18,956 bases of DNA from Scleroderma bovista (GCA_037178675.1 JAYMGJ010000405.1:1-18956); one strand, 5' to 3'. Positions 9,340-18,852 are shown, numbered from the stretch's first letter. A program made the numbers and translations. Notes: generated from the sequence alone by a model not told the origin.

Positions 9340-9930
9340 GGCAGGGAGTGGTGGCGTTGTTGTTGTCGATGGTGGTGGGGTGGCCATCATTGCTGATGGT
9401 GGCCACGTCAATGACAGTAGTGGCAGTCGCATCAAGGTCGTCATTGTCATTGGTAGTGGTGGTGGTCACATCAGCGTTGACAGTAGTGGCGGCCGCGTCG
9501 AGGTGGTGGTGGTCGTCACATCGTCGTCGATGGTGGTGGCGACCATGTTGAGGTGGTGGTAGTGGTGATCGTCATTGTCGACAGTAGTGGGTTGGTGGTG
9601 GTGGCTGCATCATCATCGTTGTTGTCATCATTGTCGGTTGTGGTGGTTGGGTTGTCATCGATGGTGGTGGTGGTTGGGTTGTATCGACAGCAGTGGTGGC
9701 CATGTTGTCATCAATGGTGGTGGTTGGGTTGTCGTCATGGTGGTGGTTGGGTTGTCGTCATGGTGGTGGTTGGGTTGTCGTTGACAGTGGTAGTGGCCAC
9801 GTCGTCGTCAACGCTGGCAGTGGTTGGTTGTCGTTGCAGTGGTGGTTGCATCGTCATTGACGGCAGTGGTGGTGGTTGGGTTGTCATTGACGGTGATGGT
9901 CAACGCATGGTGTGGTGGTGGAAGATGAAG
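9340..9930. repeat. Strand-biased minisatellite, G/T-rich on the plus strand
   Basis: The plus strand is an irregular series of GTGGTGG, TTGGGTTGTCG and GTCATTGACAGTAGTGG words, with the nearly exact unit GTCGTCATGGTGGTGGTTGG repeated in the segment near 9720-9780. Several overlapping plus-strand frames read Val/Trp/Ser-rich low-complexity sequence. The words are the reverse complements of those in the 2560-3420 block, so the two are probably one repeat family in opposite orientation. Confidence 0.75.
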
Positions 9931-10059
9931 AGAACGAGAATGGGACTTAGAGAAATTTTCAAGTGCATGTGTGTGCGTGTGTTTGTGGAATGATTATATC
10001 AGCGTATTGAACTACAATATTTTCTAATTGTATTTATGACTTCATCACTACATGCCTCG

Positions 10060-10210
10060 CCTACAGCCACCACCAACCATCACTGCCATCCACCACCACC
10101 ACTGACAACAACAACGACCCCACCATGGAAGATGGATGGCGGTGACAGCACTGATCACCACCACCAGCATCGATGACGATGACGGCGATGATACCAACCA
10201 CCCCCACCCC
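10060..10210. repeat. Short minisatellite block, C/A-rich on the plus strand
   Basis: CCACCACCAC, ACAACAACAACGACC, ATCGATGACGATGACGGCGATG and CCCCCACCCCCACCATC words fill the block. It has opposite strand bias to the block ending at 9930, so the two could pair as imperfect arms around 9931-10059. Confidence 0.7.
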
Positions 10211-10536
10211 CACCATCAGGAAACTGGGGAAGAAATGATATTCCTTGATACATATTATAAACATACATAAGATTGATATTGTAATATACCTCAATATCAG
10301 CAATTAAATACCCTTACAATTAAACTAGCATAATTGAGCACTGATGATAACTCATTAACATCCTTAGTGTACAATGATCAAGTGCATATCAGAATAACTG
10401 ATTGTAGATAATGCAGGATAGACATGGCATCTTGTTATCACACATTATATTTGATAGTCTATCTTCTAACAGAGTTGCAGAGCCTGGTCATCTTGCTACC
10501 ATTATGTGTCCAGAAATATAATTAATTATAATTAAC
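10211..10536. other. AT-rich stretch without a gene
   Basis: No supported reading frame or repeat; only scattered AT-rich words such as AATATAATTAATTATAATTAAC at its right end. Confidence 0.5.
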
Positions 10537-10649
10537 CTGCCAGAATAACATTCCACTTATCAGCTTTTACCCTCTTTTCAATAGCCTTCTTCCACCTTGT
10601 CAGACACATATCAGGTTGCTTAACCTTCCCTTGGTATACAATCCCATGT
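10537..10649 (-). pseudogene. Possible internal exon, unknown protein
   Basis: The minus strand has an intron-like 3' end (CTGACACATACATACTTGTTACCTAG, read as branch CTGAC plus acceptor TAG), then an open segment of 113 nt containing GKVKQPDMCLTRWKKAIEKR and KADKWNVIL, then GTTAAT as a possible donor. The segment is Lys-rich and looks protein-like. I do not recognise the family, and neighbouring exons could not be found on either side, so it may be an orphan exon of a decayed gene or transposon. Confidence 0.3.
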
Positions 10650-10965
10650 CTAGGTAACAAGTATGTATGTGTCAGAAAATTTATAAATTTATTTCAATAA
10701 GTTATAATCTATCAAAGTTGTGCTCTACCTACTAGTCACCCCTAAGTAGACTAGTAAAGACTCAATGGAAAACAATACTTGCCTTGTACAGTGTCACAAG
10801 TCCGACCATACTACCTGTAGCACAACAGGTCTAGGTCAATGAATGAGTAGGAGAAAAAGGACAAGTATACCCAACAGGTATATACATTTATTGCCAATCT
10901 GTGGGAATTTACATGTGCAGCTAGCTAACTAATTGGTTGACCATTCATGCAGTGTCTGCACTGTC
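10650..10965. other. AT-rich stretch with a small inverted repeat
   Basis: No gene. ACTAGTC and GACTAGT form 7-bp arms around an 11-base loop at about 10731-10755, and CCTGT...ACAGG forms a weaker pair near 10814-10830. Their role is unknown. Confidence 0.4.
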
Positions 10966-10969
10966 CTCT

Positions 10970-11300
10970 TTGTCTTTCTCATACTGGCGTGGATATGCTG
11001 CTACCGTCATCTTCACCTGCTGACATGGATGTGCTGCCGTCAGTGTCGCTGGTGTCACCTTGTCGTCGCAAGTACCATGATGGGGTCATCATCATTGTCT
11101 AGTCTTCGTGGTGCTGCCATTGTCGTTGTGGCACTGGTGCCGGTCGTAGTGGTGAGGGTAATGATGGTGGCGTTAATCATAGTCAACGCGCAGGTGGTGC
11201 TAGTTGTTGTCGCGCAGGTACAGGTGCGAGTGCTGCCCTTGTTGTTGTGTGCCACTGGTGCTGAGCGTGGTGCTGAGCGAGTGGTGCTGGATGTAGCAAA
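10970..11300. repeat. Minisatellite block, G/T-rich on the plus strand
   Basis: Words such as CTGGCGTGGATATGCTGCTA, GGATGTGCTGCCGTCA, TTGTCGTTGTGGCACTGGTG and TTGTTGTGTGCCACTGGTGC match, in reverse complement, units of the 2560-3420 block. A plus-strand frame at 10933-11337 (134 codons) is Val/Leu/Cys-rich and low-complexity and is explained by the repeat. The block ends where the copia remnant starts. Confidence 0.65.
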
Positions 11301-11311
11301 CAATTGGTTGA

Positions 11312-12650
11312 CGGACTTACCGGTGTGCCATCTCTGATCATCCTGCGTGCATAGAGACAAAGCAATCTAAAATACTGTTTCCTCTAATGTCAGAGCTGAG
11401 AACGACACAACCAGGTGAGATGATACATACTGATGTTTGGAGACCAGTGAAGACACAAGCCCTAAGCGGGTGTGCGCACTGGTATATTTCCCTCATCGAT
11501 GACACAACCCGATAGTTCTCTAAAGTCCAGTTCATGGTTAGTGAGGGGGAAGGTGTCAGGTAGGTGAAAAAGTACCTTGTTTATCTTGAACCAGCTAGAA
11601 CACTGGGGTAAAGGTTGCCCGTGAGGACAATGGCAAAGAATATACATTAATATCATGATGCAAAGAGATAGGAGTCGACTTACAGGTTACCATGCCTTAT
11701 TCTCCTGCACAGAATGGGGCAGCCAAACAGCTCAATTGAACACTAAGGTAAGTTAGCTTGCACAATGCGGATTGCGAATGACGTACCTGGGCCCAAAGAA
11801 GTGCCAGTGCAGACTTCCAATGTGCTCCTGTGGCCCCAAGCCGTTGCCCATGCTGGAACTGGTCGCACATGCATATCCTAGTTGGCACGACCCCATACAG
11901 ACACTGGATGAGACAATGACCAGGCATGTCTCGCTTCCAGAGCTCAGTTGTCCCATATGGATAATAAAAGAGGGTGTTAGTATTAACAAACTAGACACCA
12001 AATTCAGAGAAACTTAGCCTTTGTGGGGTTTCTGGATGAACCACATGCCAACCATTTCTGAAATGCGCGTACGAGATCTGTCAAGATCTCGCACGATTTC
12101 AGACTCCTAAGAGATCCTGTGAGTATGCCACACGAGGGGGTGTTAAGGCCTGGTGACACAGAAAAAGCAGGAAACACTAACCTGAAAGATCCTGTTAGCC
12201 TATCAGAGCACTTTCCCACCTCGTCAGATGGTATGCTGTGCGAGGGGGAGTCAAAGCATGGAGACACGGATAAAGCAGGTGACAGCATGATGCGCTGGAT
12301 ACCATCAATCATGACCAAAGAGCTAGAGAGTCTGATCAGAACGGACACACGACACGGATAATGCAGGAAATGCGCACAAGACCAAAGAGCCAAAGAGAGC
12401 CTGATAAGAAGGGACATGTGTCAATAATAAGGACAAAGGTACTTACAAAAGAGAAGCAGCAGACCCAGGGTAGTGAAGGACTACCGGGCACTGAACGATC
12501 ATATGCCAGAGTTGTCAGATGAGGAAGATGATGACTTACTGGAATTAACAAATCGAGATCCTGATTAGGATCAGCCCAAGTAAGGCCTATAGAAGAGGAG
12601 AGGCCGAATTAGTGCATGCAGCACTAAGTGCAATGAACTCACCTGGTGGA
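11312..12650 (+). pseudogene. Ty1/copia retrotransposon remnant (integrase and downstream polyprotein)
   Basis: Three frames must be followed. From 11312: CAISDHPACIETKQSK, then QPGEMIHTDVWRPV and HWYISLIDDTTR, ending in TAG; this is the pre-integrase and first half of the integrase core, with catalytic Asp in HTD. From 11614, shifted: REDNGKEYTLIS (second Asp), CKEIGVDLQVTMPYSPAQNGAAKQLN, where the third catalytic Glu expected after NGAA is Lys and the next Arg position is TGA (11737-11739). Then LWPQAVAHAGTGRTC and, in a different frame, CPIWIIKEGVSINKLDTK and LAFVGFLDEP, typical of the region after the integrase core. At about 12465-12567 VVKDYRALNDHMPELSDEED precedes TNRDPD. No protease, reverse transcriptase or RNase H is seen. 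The element is long dead, with at least three frameshifts and many stops. Confidence 0.78.
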
Positions 12651-13008
12651 GGAGCAAGATTTGCTCAGAGGAGCCAAAGAGGCTGGAAAACGTCATGGGC
12701 ACGTCGGGCGTGCGCAAGCACACACAGAGCATTCAAAACAGTGCAGAAAACGGTTGCAAGAACACGAGAAATCATCAGCATAGGCCAGAACAAGGTAAAA
12801 TTGCCAAACTCACCTATTGGGGCAGAGACTTATTGCAGAGGCGAGGCAGATGGCCTGGGGAACATTGTGGATGCATCAACACTCGAAAACAGCTGAAAAT
12901 GCAATCAAAACCGTCAAAATAAGCCAAACGAAGGAACTATTGGGCACGAAATCAAAACGCTCCAGTGTCCCGGGCGATGGAAACACGTCAGCAATAATAG
13001 AATAGACG
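12612..13008 (+). pseudogene. Second, decayed copy of the 57-residue repeat family
   Basis: Frame 12612-12896 (94 codons) ends with REIISIGQNKVKLPNSPIG, a variable stretch with ADGLGN, then VDAS and a TGA. This matches unit for unit the minus-strand repeats at 5646-6518 (EIVSTL..K..PNSPVG..ADGL). After the stop a shifted frame reads GHEIKTLQCPGRWKHVS at about 12942-12993, the counterpart of HETTTPKPTCQWKQVS at the end of the first copy. Only one full repeat unit separates the start from the terminal motif. The basic N-terminal part (FAQRSQRGWKTSWARRAC) has no counterpart in the first copy. The copy is broken by at least one stop and one frameshift and lies directly downstream of the copia remnant. 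Confidence 0.6.
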
Positions 13009-13678
13009 GGTCGTTGGGAGCCATTGTAGAGGGCTTGGTAGGATGTGCAGTAACTTGAGACTGGTCAGCCAGTAAGAATTAGATAACAAACAAAGGGGCA
13101 GCGGCGGCGGCGATATCGACTCAAAGCATTGCAGCTGGCTGCAGATAGAGATGGGCCACGCCATGGGTAGAGTTAGTACTAGGCACGCCAAATACTTATG
13201 TACTCGTTCCACTATTTATTGAAGTTGAATTAACAACTCAAAGTCAAAATGGTTACTATAATACTACCCTACAATACATTGCAAGTACTATAGAATAGAT
13301 CATTTGTCTCACACCCAGGTGACCCTTCACTGATAGGCTTGTGATTGGTATCAATTCCGTCACGACCACTCTCGACCTCACCCGCTCTGCCACTGACATG
13401 CTCATTGCCTATCATTGATTCGTCCCTACAGTGCACGGTAACAGATGACCCTACAGCATCATTGGAACTGATACCCACCCCATGTGATTTGGTGCTGCTG
13501 CCCCTGCTTGCCATTCACTGGAAGGAAGATTAATTTTATAATTGAAAAGCATCCTGATAGTCACAGCTGGTTGTAGAGTAGGTATTCTGTAGTATGAAGG
13601 AGAGGAGGTAGGAAATGTTGAGTGTGCAAGAAAATAGGAATTGGGTAAGTCAAACGACTTCACGCACCATACTAAAAA
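13009..13678. other. Stretch without an assigned gene, flank of the Plavaka copy
   Basis: No motif is recognised. The minus-strand frame 13269-13514 and plus-strand frame 13345-13533 overlap each other and neither shows domain-like sequence. A short GGCAGCGGCGGCGGCG run lies at about 13097-13112. Part of the segment should be the 3' untranslated end and terminal repeat of the Plavaka element, but the other terminus is outside the window, so the boundary cannot be fixed. Confidence 0.45.
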
Positions 13679-14109
13679 TTAAAACTTATATCCATCCTTG
13701 TCCTCATCTTGAGAGTTCCAGTCATACATAGCTGCAATTTCATCATCGAAATCACCCGGGTCCAACTCATCTAGGTCTGAGGAAGATCCCAAGCTACTGT
13801 AGCCATCTGAATCATCCCCAATAATTGGATGCACATTTGAAGTATCTTCACTGAAATCAGAGACAGACTGAGTTTCATTAGTTGGCTTGGTGGTAGAGTG
13901 GGCATATGCGTGTCCAACGCCTAAGCCCCAGTGATATCGCATGAGCATGTCACGATCCACAAATCTATACAACACATTCAGGGTGAACCGAATGAGAAAG
14001 GATTCACATACCGGTTGACATGGTAATATTTCCAATCGTCAGCATTGTGACTATTCCAAGATAATGCAATGCCGTCGGGATGTTGCTTTCCATCTGCAAA
14101 TGCAGGTAC

Positions 14110-14403
14110 AAGGTTGTTGGATTATAAACAGACTGTTATGGTTTGTTTACTTACTTACATAAGCATAAAGCGCACATACAGTAGAGTCTATTACCATAGT
14201 CCCTCAGTAGCTTGCCAGCATACTGAGTGTGAGTACCATCTACTAACCACCACATACACCTACTAATACCTTGTAGTTACCCTACAGGTATATACTAATA
14301 TAATAGTAGCTTGCCAGCATACTGAGGTTACCTACAGCTCCTCCTTCTCCCTTCCTTCAGGGCTAGACCTTCCCTGTGCAGACCACCACCTTTCTATAAA
14401 GGT
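14110..14403. mobile_element. LTR-like insertion, 284 bp, with 5-bp target duplication
   Basis: The insert 14115-14398 starts TGTTGGATTATAAACAG and ends CCACCTTTCTATA. AAGGT stands on both sides (14110-14114 and 14399-14403). Removing the insert and one AAGGT rejoins the Plavaka frame exactly between CCHL and VPAFADGKQH. Size, TG start and 5-bp duplication fit a solo LTR, though the right end is TA where CA is usual, which one C-to-T change would explain. Inside, a perfect 22-bp direct repeat beginning AGTAGCTTGCCAGCATACTG occurs at 14206-14227 and 14305-14326, 99 bp apart. Orientation is unknown. Confidence 0.7.
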
Positions 14404-17390
14404 GACAGCACTGGAGTATGTCTGCAGGGTCAACAAAACCAAATGCATCTTCTTGGTGCATTGGTATGAACCTTCCTTTATCCAGGAAGCACTGGTCCCA
14501 ACCTGCAGGAGCTGTCAAGAGCTTGAACCACCGGACCCACAGAAATTCAAGACATCTTGACTGATAATCCTTGGATTCTGGCCCGGTGAAAATGTCATTT
14601 GTATGGTAAATGCCCAGGACACGAGCATAGCAGAAAGGATGAGAAGACTCGCCGTCATCCTCTGCCAACAGCATAATGTCACGATGGTCAGTGCAGGAGT
14701 TGACTGTATCCATCTCGCGACGAAGATCGTACAACATATAATTAATTCAAAGAAGAGAATGGGAGTAGAACTGGTTTCCTTTGAAAACTACATCATTTGG
14801 CATGGAGGTAGTTTCACTCGTGAATCCTGGAGGGCCCAGGTCTGAATGAATTTCATGGATATGAGGTAGAAGGTGGGTCCTAAGCTTTGGAAGGAAGTCC
14901 TGTCGAGATTCGTCCGATGAGTTTTGCACAGGTAGTGAATACAACTTAGGCTGACCTTCACGGCTGGATCATCAGAGTTTTTCAACAAGAATGTGTGAAT
15001 ATCTTGGGGGGAATTTTGTGATTTGCCGATGACATGGTGCTGTTCTGGTACTTCCGGGGTTGGGTCTGCCAAACTTAGTGTTAGCTGTCGCATTCGGATA
15101 CGTCTTATGTCGAGGCAGCACTCGATGGCAGCTAACTGAGGAACGAATGCCTTGTGACTTGTTCTCATGAACTGACCTTTGCTAGTCCGGTGTTCAAGCT
15201 CACCCTGGAGTAAGTTTATAAGCAAAGGGCTAAAGGTCAGTAGAACACCATTACCGACTGTGTCGAGTAGGAGTCAGTAGTCCCATACATTCGGATTTGT
15301 GTTGTGTAATCTCCAAGTGCATGAAGTTTATATGTGCAAAGATTAAGTACCTTTGGGCAACGACCGCCTGCAACACCAGTCAATGTCCCACGAGTTTGAG
15401 TCATATCACGTCCGCCTTCCCGAGTCTGGCACCTTCTGTGAGACTCTGCCTCACGATGAAGCTCCCGGGTTGAGAAAGCAGGACATGTTTCATTAACGAA
15501 CATGCGAAGTTGGTCACCAAGTCTTCTTGATACTCCTTCCATGAGCTCTAGCGTATCATCTATGTGCATTCATAACTTCGCTAAGCCATGCCAATGTGCG
15601 AGGAGGAACAACAGCTTGCAAACCATCAAATTATGAGGTTTGGGTAAAAGTCCTATGAAAATGGGAATTGCACACTAGAAAGACTCTATGAATTAACGCT
15701 GGGCACTTGAAGCACTCATAAACTTCACCTGTAATAAATCTTCGAAATCATGGGTGGCCATTCATTTTAGCTCAGACACATTACGTCTGAAGCGTCGGAT
15801 TGTGTCACATCCAAATGTTGGGACTTGACGGTAGCTAAGGTGGTGCTCAGTGCTAAAACGATGGCATCAGCATGTACTCACCGATGATCAAGTTGAGAGA
15901 GTACACCTCCCTTGAGGGTATCCAGCATTCGGAGTAAATGGATGAAGACCACCTTCCATACCCCAAGCTCAAATTCATGCAACAGGTCGACCACAAGAAG
16001 AAGAAAAAAGTCAAAACCCAGATGACCAAGCCTTTTGGAAAAGGCATTCTAGGCATAGGTTAATTTCATACATTATAAAGCCAGCCACAAGACTGCACCT
16101 TTGTCGGCACCAAAGATTCTTCCTTGAGTAATGCCTCCACTTGCAGAGTGTTAACCACATAGTTTTTCTCATAGATGAACTGGCGTGCGGCAATGATCTT
16201 GTTCCGCCTCTCCTGGGTGTTCCTACGCACTAGAACTTGGCATTGAAGAATATCACTTTCCATCCCAATATGATGCATGCAGTCCTTTGGAATGGTGCAT
16301 CTTGGGCATGGACATGCACCAAGATTACGAATGTTTGCTATTAGAACTCTTGAAGATATATCAATGCTAGGTAACTGGGTGAGAATAAGGACATACTTCT
16401 CAGGATAATCAGCGGAATAGGTGAAAATGCAAGGATACAATCTCCTCTTTATTCCATCAGTGCATGTCAGTACAAGTCCATGTTTGTATGCACTGACAAA
16501 TTCACTGTCAAGGAGTTCTGCCCATTGAGCGTGAAAGAGCTCTCTATGACAATGTGTAAACAGAGAATCACCGGGTAATTTTCCACCAGTGTGCTCCAAG
16601 ACAAAATATTTGAACACGTCAGGTAACTAAGGCACCAAGTCTATTAACCAAAATGTAGCCCTTGAAAATATGGAGCCATGCTTACCGTCTGGAAATAAGC
16701 AACATGGCTACAAAGTTTCGCAGATGGCTGCCCCCTCCTGTACTTCGTCTGGTTGCCAAAGAATACATACAGCGGCCAGAGTTTTGCATCTCCAAATGAT
16801 GTGAGCTGCGTGGCATCAGACCAAAACATAAGGGCAATGATGCATTGGGGTAAGGTACATTCAGGCTCGAGTGGTGACTCCAGAAGCTTGCGATGCGCAT
16901 CCAGAAACACTTTCGAAGTGTATAATTCACCATGTACCTTGATATCACGGTTTGAGTGTTGCCAGCATAGTTCATATGGTTCATAATGGAACAGATGGTG
17001 GTCAGTGGGGTCTAAAAAATGTTTGCAGATGATGGAAAGGAGTGAGTGACGATAGAAATCAGAGGTATGGTAACTTGTTGGGCCAGGATTTACAGAGCAT
17101 CGGGGAATGGGAACAGATATGGTAACAGCTACGCACTTCCAACCAGCATCATTGTGAAGCCACTCCGGTGAGCATTGATTGTTGCTAGTTGCTAGGGCGC
17201 CCAAAACACAATCAATTGACGCCCATTTCGTATTTTGGATGTCATCTGGCCGGAAAGATGGGTTCCCAAGGATGCCTCTTGACTCTGAACCACCACCTTC
17301 CCCTTTGGGACACCCGTCCCCCCCCCAAGCACCAGTGCTCATCCTCTCGTCCCTGTGCGATCCTGCTCTCTGAGATAGGAAAGCGCTACC

Positions 17391-18312
17391 ATGCATTCCC
17401 CAAGGGATCCTTCCGATCTTGTTTCGCTCCTCCCACGGTCCCCAGATCGGTCCTCCATCACTTTGACACCCACCCATTTTTCTGGTCTTGGACCACAAAA
17501 GCTGGCCCCAACGCTGGCAAGTCTTTCGCCATCCCCACTGTCCCGACCTCATGTCCAAAGGACAGTCTCGATCTTCCATGCATTCAAGTTGCAACTTGCC
17601 CCTCAGGCTATGGACCAGGCGATGGGCAGGGTTCTCCCTGCCTACGTCAAGCTATACCAAAACAACATGCTGATGCACTTGTGTGCTCAGCATGCCCACC
17701 TTGGAGTGGGCAGACCCCCCCTCTCAGCCCCCTCTCGTGCCGCCCCCCAGCTTGCTGTGCCTAAACCCCCCCAACCCCCCCCCACACTCAGGTATCATTG
17801 CAGAGCTCCGTGCAGAGATTGCAGCCCTGTGGGCCGAGGTCCAGGCCCTTCGTTTGATACATGAGGCATCCACCTTACTCCCCCCATCCCCACACACTGC
17901 TCCCACTGTGGTGCCTCCCAACCCCCCCTCCCCATCAGCCACCTCCTCTATGTCCGTGGTGCAGGAGGGTGTAGCCCATCCAGACCATATATGGCTTCAG
18001 GCTGTCCTAGACAACCAGCACTGTCTGCCAGCGTACCTTCACATTGACTCCTCCATGGTCCCCTTTTATCCCCTTGACCTCCCCGACGATGTTCAGCAGA
18101 TCCTGCAGGTGATCTATGAGGCGGATATCCGATTCCTGGGTTTCGACTCAAACGGCGACTTGTATGTCGCGTGTCATGGTAACCCCGACTTAGTCACTGC
18201 GGTGGTCGTTGTTCAGCCAGGGGCCCTTTTACCTCCACCCCCGTATATAGCATTATTAGCACATATCCCCCCACACCCCCCCCTTCTCCTGCCCCATCAC
18301 CTGGCCCATTAG
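17391..18312 (+). CDS. ORF1-like protein of the retroelement, frame shift at a C run
   Basis: Two overlapping frames are open, 17391-17864 and 17683-18312. Protein-like content moves from the first to the second near the runs C7 (17766-17772) and C9 (17775-17783). The first frame gives a Ser/Pro-rich N-terminal part and then FHAFKLQLAPQAMDQAMGRV with VKLYQNNMLMHLCAQ. The second begins with a short heptad-like helix, IIAELRAEIAALWAEVQALR, which could form a coiled coil, then a Pro-rich linker, then a compact segment with HIDSSMVPFYPLDLPDDVQQ and IRFLGFDSNGDLYVACHGN, and a Pro-rich end. Coiled coil plus Pro-rich sequence fits ORF1 proteins that coat LINE RNA, but I recognise no named domain and no zinc knuckle. 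Whether the shift is a mutation, slippage or a small intron cannot be decided. Low GC skew to C on this strand differs from the host exon. Confidence 0.45.
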
Positions 18313-18456
18313 AGTACACAGCACCGTCGGGGGCCAACGCCCCCACTGCCCATGCTCACTGGTTGTTCCAGGGTCTCGCGGGCGTGTTAGTTTGAAACGG
18401 ACTTTAGTAGTCTACCCGTTAGCATAGGCACTTGTTGTTGTCAGTGGAGTGCAAAT

Positions 18457-18471
18457 GGGGTATTGTACCCC
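18457..18471 (+). other. 3' hairpin of the retroelement
   Basis: GGGGTA (18457-18462), loop TTG, TACCCC (18466-18471): a perfect 6-bp stem about 15 bases before the AAT-type tail. Stem-loops at LINE 3' ends are known binding sites for reverse transcriptase in several clades; that role here is inferred. Confidence 0.6.
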
Positions 18472-18852
18472 GAGGCACTATAATTAAAATAATAATAATA
18501 ATAATAAAAAGATGGGTTCCCAATGATATCCAAGAGTTGCTTGAAATTGTCCTTAGACTTCAGAGAGCCTTGGTTCCAATACCAATCCCCAAAGCACAAA
18601 GAGGATTTGTTTGGATACGGATAAAATGGGTTTTCGACAGTTGATTGCTGGTTTTTGGCTACAATGTCCCAGGCTGTAGTTGGCTGTGACACTGTGGAGG
18701 CATCAGTCATATCTTCAGGATCATATGCGGGAAGGGACTCCTTGTCATAGACTTGAAATAATCCAAACAAATTTAGTTGAGTTTGATGGATGGGGCGCGG
18801 TCTCGGTACTACTGTCTGAACCGCGGGAGAACTAGACCCATCCGTGTCCTCG

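Larger units (their letters stand above)
17254..18522 (+). mobile_element. Non-LTR-type retroelement lacking reverse transcriptase, with 15-bp target duplications
   Basis: AAAGATGGGTTCCCA occurs at 17254-17268 and again at 18508-18522. Between them lies a 1.24-kb insert (17269-18507) that splits the Plavaka frame between GNPSF and RPDDIQ. The right end carries a tail of AATAAT repeats plus A's (about 18485-18507), and just before it a hairpin, GGGGTA-TTG-TACCCC at 18457-18471. A tail of this kind and a target duplication of 15 bp are marks of target-primed reverse transcription, as used by LINEs and the elements they mobilise. The insert contains only an ORF1-like frame and about 195 bp of 3' sequence; no endonuclease or reverse transcriptase motif is present. 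It may be a 5'-truncated or internally deleted LINE, or an ORF1-only element. A processed retrocopy is less likely because the tail is not plain poly(A). Confidence 0.85.
13679..18852 (-). pseudogene. Plavaka-type DNA transposase, nearly complete, interrupted by two insertions
   Basis: Nine exons read on the minus strand: 18852-16686 (split by the 17269-18507 insertion), 16626-16397, 16348-16099, 16048-15882, 15834-15729, 15674-15255, 15204-14956, 14899-14012 (split by 14115-14398) and 13964-13679, stop TAA. The eight introns are 47-59 nt, GT..AG, with phases that join. Landmarks in order: FGDWYWNQG, FHYEPYELCWQ, MFWSDATQLTSFGDAKLWPL, HCHRELFHAQW, TYSADYPEK, CPCPRC (possible zinc site), VVDLLHEFELGVWK, AHWHGLAKL, ETCPAFSTREL, YKLHALGDYTTQIRMYGTTD, GELEHRTSK, FLWVRWF, AFGFVDPADIL, DRDMLMRYHWGLGVGH and an acidic tail. 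I recognise these as a Plavaka transposase. TGA codons at 15762-15764, 15570-15572 and 14747-14749 break it. An acceptor (CCCTAG) precedes 18852, so a 5' exon probably lies beyond the window. Confidence 0.88.

Noticed and set aside
9348..9993. Plus-strand Val/Trp-rich frames
   Set aside because: Explained by the GTGGTGG minisatellite; no domain-like content.
10933..11337. 134-codon plus-strand frame with hydrophobic stretches
   Set aside because: Lies over the fourth minisatellite block and shares its words; apparent membrane segments are Val/Leu repeat translation.
13269..13533. Overlapping frames on both strands beside the Plavaka 3' end
   Set aside because: No motif, no splice continuity with the transposase, and mutual overlap on opposite strands.
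16644..17594. 316-codon minus-strand reading frame taken as one protein
   Set aside because: Only the part from about 17268 downwards is Plavaka; the part above it is antisense of the inserted retroelement and matches nothing in the transposase.
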